A stretch of DNA of 64,000 nucleotides from Echinicola salinicaeni (GTDB lineage: Bacteria; Bacteroidota; Bacteroidia; Cytophagales; Cyclobacteriaceae). The notes beneath the pieces were generated by a model that saw only the letters and a program-made list of their open reading frames with translations, was not told the DNA's origin and made no database searches. A program made the translations under genes and the position numbers. Location: contig NZ_JACODZ010000003.1 in assembly GCF_014280965.1 (NCBI RefSeq), positions 186,001 through 250,000 on the forward strand, in the 5' to 3' direction. Of the stretch, positions 62,885 through 64,000 are shown piece after piece; within the stretch, counting starts at the first letter, position 1, and every line of letters begins with the position of its first letter.

Positions 62885-64000
62885 TTAGAAAATCAAATCG
62901 AATATTTCTTTTCTGACCCCTTCATTAATGATCAAGGCCAATATCAAGGAGACCACTAAGCCAATTCCTGCTTTTAAGATATCATTACTGGCCATTTTAT
63001 AGGCCCTGTATAATCTTGCTTTTCTCTTTTTCAGCTTCTTTGATTTGGCAAGTGCAATAGCTATTTCCCTTCCTCCTAGAAGACCGATAAATACCCAAGT
63101 GGTACTCATTGGCATCTTACTGTACATTTTGAAATAAAACAGGAGGATACAATAGATAAAATCAACTATTGTGGCTGCTCTTACATCAGTAACTTTTGAC
63201 TTTTCATTTACTATTCCTTGGATTCTATCTCCTTTAAAGTAGAATAAAAACCCTAAGCCAAAGAAAATAAAGCCAGCATAAGCGATAAATTCATATATAT
63301 TGAGTGCTCGTGGTAAGAATACGGCAATATTGGCAGCATCCTGCATTAACCAGAGTGACCAAAGTGTACCTGAAGTGATCCATTGTAGGATGTACCAGTA
63401 GTTTTTGGCCTTGCCTTTTAGGTAGTTTTTAACAAATTTCTCCAAGGCAAACCAGAAGAAAATAGCAATCCCAAAAGCCAGTAAATAGCCTATTAAACTT
63501 TTTTGGACTACACCAGCTATCGTACCAGCCTTATATGTGAATACGTTCAGCAATAAGAAGGTGGTAGATACCGGCATCCTCATTCTGGTCATTACCATAA
63601 GGACTATTGGAGCAGCCAACTGGAGAAATACAAATTTCTCAGGAGCTTTGTCCAAACCTTTTACGTAAAGTCGTTGGTAACTCACATCTCCTCCATAGTT
63701 GACCCAACTGTAAACGGCAGTAGCAACGAATATCCCGCCCATGAAGAGCCAGAGCCAATACCATTTCTTTCTTTGATTGGATGCAATAAAAGTCCCGATG
63801 GTCTGAATACTGTCATTACCAATGGCTGAATAGGCTGCCAAGGTGAAACCAAACCACATTGCTGCATAGGTATACTGGGTGATGAAACCCGCAATGGATA
63901 CCAGGATACAGAGTACTAGAAGGAAGGATTTTTCTTTTTTTGTAAAATCAAAAAGTGAATAGGCCGCTTTAGAAAGTGCGTCCTGATTGATGTTTTGATC
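62885..64000 (-). CDS. PiT-family inorganic phosphate transporter, 5' end outside window
   Basis: The frame is open from the window edge (372 residues seen), so the true start is upstream. An internal Met at 63859 is not the start, since about 47 further residues (DQNINQDALSKAAYSLFDF...) are in frame before it. Several membrane helices are present. The two PiT repeats are visible: GNDSIQTIG in place of the usual GANDxANAxG signature near the N-terminal repeat, and PVSTTFLLL / PMSTTWVFIGLLGGREIA in the second. It should import phosphate with H+ or Na+. A terminator follows immediately. Confidence 0.87.
   Translation of the reverse strand, partial: DQNINQDALSKAAYSLFDFTKKEKSFLLVLCILVSIAGFITQYTYAAMWFGFTLAAYSAIGNDSIQTIGTFIASNQRKKWYWLWLFMGGIFVATAVYSWVNYGGDVSYQRLYVKGLDKAPEKFVFLQLAAPIVLMVMTRMRMPVSTTFLLLNVFTYKAGTIAGVVQKSLIGYLLAFGIAIFFWFALEKFVKNYLKGKAKNYWYILQWITSGTLWSLWLMQDAANIAVFLPRALNIYEFIAYAGFIFFGLGFLFYFKGDRIQGIVNEKSKVTDVRAATIVDFIYCILLFYFKMYSKMPMSTTWVFIGLLGGREIAIALAKSKKLKKRKARLYRAYKMASNDILKAGIGLVVSLILALIINEGVRKEIFDLIF

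Noticed and set aside
1-64000. tRNA, rRNA, CRISPR or prophage genes
   Set aside because: No cloverleaf-like sequence, rRNA segment, spacer array or phage structural or integrase gene was recognised by eye; a dedicated search was not possible.

Overview
The window looks like a chromosomal segment of a Bacteroidota bacterium, most likely a Cytophagales (Cyclobacteriaceae-like) marine or environmental heterotroph. The evidence is AT-rich intergenic DNA, TonB-dependent receptors with an N-terminal carboxypeptidase-like domain, TAnnTTTG-type promoter elements, LutABC, bifunctional rhamnulose-phosphate aldolase/dehydrogenase, YqaE/Pmp3, VF530, DUF3857 and haem-binding-domain families that are typical of this phylum. 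The genus is an inference from gene content only. No rRNA, tRNA, CRISPR array, prophage or intact insertion sequence was seen.

Layout. 1-3.6 kb: the end of an exported beta-rich protein and a TonB-dependent receptor. 3.8-7.0 kb: a secreted tricorn-like protease. 7.2-13.1 kb: a membrane and ion homeostasis block (CNNM/CorC-like protein, AI-2E family permease, YqaE/Pmp3 peptide, voltage-gated K+ channel with a zinc-ribbon tail, TrkH/TrkA potassium uptake pair). 13.2-32.5 kb: an L-rhamnose catabolic region. LutABC (L-lactate oxidation) is divergent from a bifunctional aldolase/lactaldehyde dehydrogenase, an L-rhamnose isomerase and a rhamnulokinase. Further right are two paralogous GntR regulators that bracket an NCS1-type permease, a 60-residue membrane peptide and a secreted esterase. 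Unrelated genes sit in the middle (metzincin-like lipoprotein, haem-binding protein, flavin oxidoreductase, outer-membrane protein).

The metabolic logic is clear. Rhamnose is isomerised, phosphorylated and cleaved to dihydroxyacetone phosphate and L-lactaldehyde. The fused dehydrogenase oxidises lactaldehyde to L-lactate, and LutABC takes lactate to pyruvate.

32.5-64 kb: a fluoride-exporter-type CLC protein under a clear fluoride riboswitch, a TIGR01777 epimerase, a tiny PLDc_N membrane protein, a secreted M14 carboxypeptidase, acylphosphatase, a VWA/MoxR-type ATPase pair, a PH-domain protein, a TPR lipoprotein, an acyltransferase-like membrane protein and a second haem-binding protein. Next come a 1186-residue protein of unknown family with tandem helical repeats and, convergent to it, a striking [2Fe-2S] ferredoxin-nucleotide cyclase-globin fusion. 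Then a DEAD-type helicase, a tandem of DUF3857/transglutaminase proteins (one catalytically dead), a MaoC-like protein, an outer-membrane receptor, superoxide dismutase, TadA and a truncated PiT phosphate transporter.

The best candidates for unusual biology are the ferredoxin-cyclase-globin fusion, the 1186-residue repeat protein, and the permease plus small membrane peptide between the twin GntR regulators. Several intergenic palindromic elements (24.2, 58.5 and 61.4 kb) look like dispersed non-autonomous repeats.
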